DNA from: Brevibacterium sp. RIT 803
GTDB taxonomy: Bacteria; Actinomycetota; Actinomycetes; Actinomycetales; Brevibacteriaceae
Length of the DNA: 64,000 bases
Direction of reading: 5' to 3'
Assembly: GCF_016892625.1 (NCBI RefSeq)
Contig: NZ_JAFEMW010000004.1
Location: 490,619 to 554,618, forward strand
The notes beneath the pieces were generated by a model. The model made no database searches. It saw only the letters and a program-made list of their open reading frames with translations, and had not been told where the DNA came from. Shown one piece after another: positions 60,483 to 64,000 of the stretch. The translations under genes and the position numbers were made by a program. Numbering within the stretch: position 1 is the first letter of the stretch; each line of letters opens with the position of its first letter.

Positions 60483-62225
60483 TCAGTTCACCCCTTCCGT
60501 GGCCAGCTGGGATTCGACGATCTCCTGGTAGGTCTCATTCGCATCCACAAGTTCGTCGTGAGTTCCCCGGCCGACGATCTTGCCCTCGTCGAGGACGATG
60601 ATCTGGTCGGCATCTCGAATCGTGGAGACTCGCTGAGCCACGACCACGACTGTCGAATCGGCGGTAGTCTGCTCCAGGGCGCTGCGCAGCCGGCCGTCGG
60701 TGGCGACGTCCAGAGCTGAGAACGAGTCATCGAAGACGAAGATCTTCGGCTTGGCAGCCAGAGCTCTCGCGATGCAGAGCCGTTGCCGCTGTCCGCCGGA
60801 GAAGTTCGTTCCGCCCTGGGCGACGACTGCCTCAAGCTGATCGGTCTTATCGGTCACAAAGTCCGTTGCCTGGGCCGTCGTCAGCGCCTCCCACAGTTCG
60901 GAGTCATCGGCGAACTCGTTACCGAACCGAAGGTTGGAGGCGATAGTGCCGGAGAACAGATACGGCTTCTGCGGCACCAGACCCACCAGCTGTGCCAGCT
61001 GGTGCCGGTTGAATGCGCTGACGGGAACACCGTCGATGAGCACGTCTCCTGTCTGTGGGTCGAGCAGACGGGGGATGAGGTTGACGATGGTGGACTTGCC
61101 GGCACCTGTGGCGCCGATGATCGCAGTCGTCGTGCCCGGCTGTGCGGTGAAGCTGAGGTTCTCAAGAACGGGGACCTCGGCCCCGGGATAGCCGAAGGTG
61201 ACATTGCGGAACTCAAGCTCACCTCGGCGCGGGAGTTCGTCGACGCCCTTCGGGATGATCATGGACGAGGTGGAATCGAGGACTTCGGAGATGCGCTCAG
61301 CGCAGACGACGGCGCGGGGAATCATCATCATCATGAACACACCCATCATGACGGCCACGAGGATCTGCAGGAGGTACTGCAGGAAGGCTGTGAGTGAACC
61401 GACTTCCATCTGGCCTGCGTCTACTCGGTGGCCGCCGAACCACAGCACGGCGGCGGTGGCGAGGTGGAGGATCATCATGATCGCCGGGAACATGAGCACG
61501 AAGAGGTTGCCGACCTTGACCGAGGTCTCTGTCAGTGCCCGGTTGGCGTCGGCATAGCGGTCGGCCTCGAAGGGTTCGCGCACGAACGCACGCACGACCC
61601 TGATGCCGGTGATCTGTTCGCGGAGGACTCCGTTGATGTCATCGACCTGTTCCTGCATCCGTCGGAACAGCGGCATGAGCAGGTAGACGAGGATGCCGAC
61701 GACGATGAACAGCGCTGGCACGGACACCCATACCAGCCAGGACAGCCCCACGTCCTCGCGCAGTGCCATGATGATTCCACCGATGCACATGATCGGCGTG
61801 GAGACCATGAAGTTCAGGGTCATGAGCACCAGCATCTGGACCTGTTGGACGTCGTTGGTGTTACGGGTGATGAGTGTGGCGCTGCCGAACTTGCCGACTT
61901 CCAGCGTCGAGAGCTCGTCGACCTTGCTGTAGATGGCCCGACGCAGGTCGCGTCCGACGCCCATGCCCGTGCGGGCACCGAAGAAGATGGCAGTCACGGC
62001 GGTGACGACCTGGACAAGGCAGACGATGATCATCGTCATTCCAGTCGACCAGATGAAGTCGGTATCGCCCTTGGCGACTCCCTGGTCGATGATCTGCGCA
62101 TTCAGGCTCGGCAGGAATAGAGCCGCGATGGTCGCGGCCAGTTGAAGGACGACGACGAAGACGATGTAGAGCCAATAGGATCGAGCGTATTTCAGGGACA
62201 GGCGTAATAGGGCCACGGTGGACAT
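60483..62225 (-). CDS. Heterodimeric ABC exporter subunit with degenerate catalytic site
   Basis: A 580-residue half-transporter: six helices (about 15-300) and an ATPase domain. GATGAGKST is Walker A and FSGGQRQR the intact signature, but Walker B ends in Asp (FVFDDSFSALD) where the catalytic Glu is usual, and the switch His is Gln (VAQRVST). With the SAGER signature of the partner this forms the non-hydrolytic site of LmrCD/BmrCD/TmrAB-type exporters. No Shine-Dalgarno sequence precedes ATG 62225; the message may be leaderless. First gene of a two-gene operon. Confidence 0.9.
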   Translation of the reverse strand: MSTVALLRLSLKYARSYWLYIVFVVVLQLAATIAALFLPSLNAQIIDQGVAKGDTDFIWSTGMTMIIVCLVQVVTAVTAIFFGARTGMGVGRDLRRAIYSKVDELSTLEVGKFGSATLITRNTNDVQQVQMLVLMTLNFMVSTPIMCIGGIIMALREDVGLSWLVWVSVPALFIVVGILVYLLMPLFRRMQEQVDDINGVLREQITGIRVVRAFVREPFEADRYADANRALTETSVKVGNLFVLMFPAIMMILHLATAAVLWFGGHRVDAGQMEVGSLTAFLQYLLQILVAVMMGVFMMMMIPRAVVCAERISEVLDSTSSMIIPKGVDELPRRGELEFRNVTFGYPGAEVPVLENLSFTAQPGTTTAIIGATGAGKSTIVNLIPRLLDPQTGDVLIDGVPVSAFNRHQLAQLVGLVPQKPYLFSGTIASNLRFGNEFADDSELWEALTTAQATDFVTDKTDQLEAVVAQGGTNFSGGQRQRLCIARALAAKPKIFVFDDSFSALDVATDGRLRSALEQTTADSTVVVVAQRVSTIRDADQIIVLDEGKIVGRGTHDELVDANETYQEIVESQLATEGVN

Positions 62226-62445
62226 CCAGAGATGTGAGTAGTTCGCGAAAAGGCGTTGAGAAATTCAAAAGCGCAACAGACAATCTTACATACATTCTCC
62301 TCCCTGGCAATAGGTCGAACCCGACTCTCAATTCGTCACAGTTCACCACACGCCACTGACACGACCCGGCGAAACCAGCTCCGACCTGGACGGTGGCTCC
62401 GCGTGCCTCCTCGATAATCGGGCGCACACCTCTAGTCTTGAAATC

Positions 62446-63591
62446 ATGAGCACAACTTTGCAGGACCTCGTCAATCGCGCCGTCTTCTTCTCCACAGAGA
62501 TGCAGACGCACTTCGGCGCACTCATCGCCGATGCCGAATGGGAGGTCGATTTCACCTCCGACCCACATCTGACCTTCACCTCCTCAGAAGGGACTGTCCT
62601 ACGTGGTCGCCCGCATCTGCTCGGCTCAGAGTCCAGCGGGCAGAGCACGTGGCTGTGGGGATGGGAGAACATCAATGAGTTCCCCGAGCCCGTCGTCGGT
62701 CTCGCCCACGACGTGCGCAAGTTCGGCGCCGCCGAGGATGTCGCTGAGCTGATCACGGAGGAACTCCCCCTCGATGAGGAGCTGGCGCTGCGCTTGACCC
62801 TGGCAGCGAAGGAGATCACCGGAAAATGGGCGCACTACCCGGCCGGAGCAGGGGCCGGTACGACTGTCTGGCTCCTTGTCGATGCTCCGGAGCTCGCCCT
62901 TCCCGAGCCGCAGGTCAAAACCACAGTGCGCGCCCTGATGCAGGGGCTGACACAGACAACGGTGACTGACCATCGCGCAGCCGTTGTGGCGTATGTGAGC
63001 AAGCGGGGCATCCCCACCGCGGAGCTACCCGAGGGCGGCCTGCGTCTGCTCTTCGCCGATGGCTCGGCCGACCTGTCCTTTGACGAGGAACGCCGGATCT
63101 CCAACTGCGAGATGGGTGCACCGCTCGTGGGCGAGGCTGCCCAGCAGTATGCACAGGCCACCGGGGCTTCCTTGACAGACCAAGAATCCGTTGCGACTCC
63201 TGCCGCCGAGACCGCCGCCGCACAGCCGGCCACCCCTGCGCCGAACCCAGTTCCTGAGACCGCTGCCTCCGACGCAGGTGCGGCCGCGTCCTCATCGATG
63301 GATTCGACACCTGCGTCGCCGCCAGCGGAGTCCGCCACCGATGCCTCCCACGAGACCGCCCCGACCCCATCCCCCGCCGAGGCGGGTCCGGGTGACCAGC
63401 GCGACTCCGATTCTTCTCATCCCACAGCTGAGACCGGGTCCGAGCAGCCGCCGGTCTCCGAACCACAGCCCGCGGCTTCCTCATCGGCGGACAAGGCGCA
63501 GGACAGCGATCGCCAGCCGGACGAGCTGCAGACCAACGCTGAGGAGCCGAAAAAGAAGAAGGGGCTGTTCTCGAAGCTCTTCGGACGTTGA
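62446..63591 (+). CDS. DUF6882-like protein with basic amphipathic tail
   Basis: A 381-residue protein. Residues 1-225 form a folded domain like the DUF6882 family: STWLWGWENINEFPEPVV and the later LLFADGSADLSF pattern fit. Residues about 226-360 are a long Ala/Pro/Ser/Glu-rich disordered stretch. The last residues are KKKKGLFSKLFGR, a lysine-rich amphipathic segment like membrane-targeting tails. No signal peptide. It is divergent from the ABC operon with a 220-base gap, and a strong terminator follows. Function unknown. Confidence 0.75.
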   Translation: MSTTLQDLVNRAVFFSTEMQTHFGALIADAEWEVDFTSDPHLTFTSSEGTVLRGRPHLLGSESSGQSTWLWGWENINEFPEPVVGLAHDVRKFGAAEDVAELITEELPLDEELALRLTLAAKEITGKWAHYPAGAGAGTTVWLLVDAPELALPEPQVKTTVRALMQGLTQTTVTDHRAAVVAYVSKRGIPTAELPEGGLRLLFADGSADLSFDEERRISNCEMGAPLVGEAAQQYAQATGASLTDQESVATPAAETAAAQPATPAPNPVPETAASDAGAAASSSMDSTPASPPAESATDASHETAPTPSPAEAGPGDQRDSDSSHPTAETGSEQPPVSEPQPAASSSADKAQDSDRQPDELQTNAEEPKKKKGLFSKLFGR

Positions 63592-64000
63592 TCTGCGGGT
63601 AGCGCGTGCCCATCACCGATCGATCGGCACGCGTGGTTCCCAACTGAAGTCGCGGTCGAAGAATGACCTTCGTTCCGGATCAGGGGTCGGAGCTGCGTGA
63701 AGACGGGAATCCGGTGAGTTAAACCTCGCCGGATTCCCGTCTTCGTATTGCAGACCAACGGTCACTGACCCGTGATCGCCGGGAAGATGCGGTTCGTCGA
63801 TATCAGCCGTGCCCTGGTCGATCCAGACTGCTTGCACACGAGGAAGCGGAAGAGCCTTGGCAGGTTGAAGTCGACAAGGCTGGCCCCCTCCCAAGCCTAT
63901 GAGCCAGGAGAGCCGCATGACGGGCACGTCGAAGGTCAGGTTGAGCAGGAACACCGCAGTCACGTCAAACACGGCGAGGAGGGCTCCCAGTCGCGTTTGA
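63592..64000. other. Right-edge region, no confident gene
   Basis: 409 bases after the DUF6882-like gene. It holds a strong hairpin at 63699-63744 and, to the right, an open minus-strand frame (63613-63972, extending off the window) whose first visible residues are hydrophobic (LLAVFDVTAVFLLNL) but which reads straight through the hairpin. I do not call it as a gene; a membrane-protein C terminus coming in from beyond the edge is possible. Confidence 0.4.
63699..63744. terminator. Strong terminator near the right edge
   Basis: GAAGACGGGAATCCGG pairs perfectly with CCGGATTCCCGTCTTC (16 bp, 14-base AT-rich loop). It closes the DUF6882-like transcript. Confidence 0.85.

Noticed and set aside
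62306..62330. GGTCGAACCCGACT, resembling a tRNA T-arm
   Set aside because: No acceptor stem, anticodon arm or D-arm can be placed around it.
63613..63972. Minus-strand open frame at the right edge
   Set aside because: It reads through a perfect 16-bp terminator hairpin and its second half has shadow-like composition.

Overview
The window is about 64 kb of high-GC, gene-dense DNA with frequent GTG starts, ATGA/TGATG gene overlaps, DUF3073 next to purM/purF, PurS/PurQ, and a TPP riboswitch. This points to an actinobacterium. A Brevibacterium-like member of the Micrococcales is my best guess, from remembered gene neighbourhoods and not from a search. I see no rRNA, tRNA, insertion sequence, phage or CRISPR array. 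The content is chromosomal: catabolism, purine synthesis, transport and cell envelope.

Layout. 0-9 kb: a truncated flavin monooxygenase divergent from a TetR regulator; an aldo/keto reductase; a short AceE-like thiamine-diphosphate enzyme divergent from an Lrp regulator with repeated TGCTCA/TGAGCA sites; an Fpg/Nei glycosylase; an aconitase. 8.8-16 kb: a gamma-glutamyl-polyamine locus (GntR regulator, SDR, aldehyde dehydrogenase, PuuD-type hydrolase, PuuA-type ligase, divergent amino-acid permease). 16-20.5 kb: catalase, a Ser/Gly-rich two-helix membrane protein, HutD and VOC proteins. 20.5-24.6 kb: TPP riboswitch plus a tenA of the Cys-less type, then an ATP-grasp / uridine-kinase-like / FAD-oxidoreductase run. 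24.6-32.3 kb: EamA exporters, AraC/GyrI, aminotransferase and LysR genes, an HTTM membrane operon and an unknown protein.

32.4-43.6 kb: DUF3073, purM, purF, a small membrane protein, a tandem Usp, an EamA exporter, aldehyde dehydrogenase with a sterol-carrier-like protein, a Rhizobium-type asparaginase, and a purD-purC fusion. 43.9-52.9 kb: a second polyamine locus (aldehyde dehydrogenase; YtcJ-type amidohydrolase; potA-potD-potB-potC; PuuB-type FAD oxidase). 53-54 kb: purS-purQ, closed by a terminator with no purL. 54.1-57.9 kb: two secreted paralogues built from a disulfide-type module (one copy versus three copies plus a sorting signal) flanking a two-domain peptidoglycan-binding protein. 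58.3-62.2 kb: a heterodimeric ABC exporter with one degenerate ATP site. 62.4-63.6 kb: a protein with a lysine-rich amphipathic tail.

Working together: the two polyamine loci supply uptake, glutamylation, oxidation, aldehyde oxidation and hydrolysis, so putrescine could be taken to GABA and glutamate. Purine genes lie in three separate places. The envelope block at 54-58 kb is the least explained part and the best candidate for an undescribed system.
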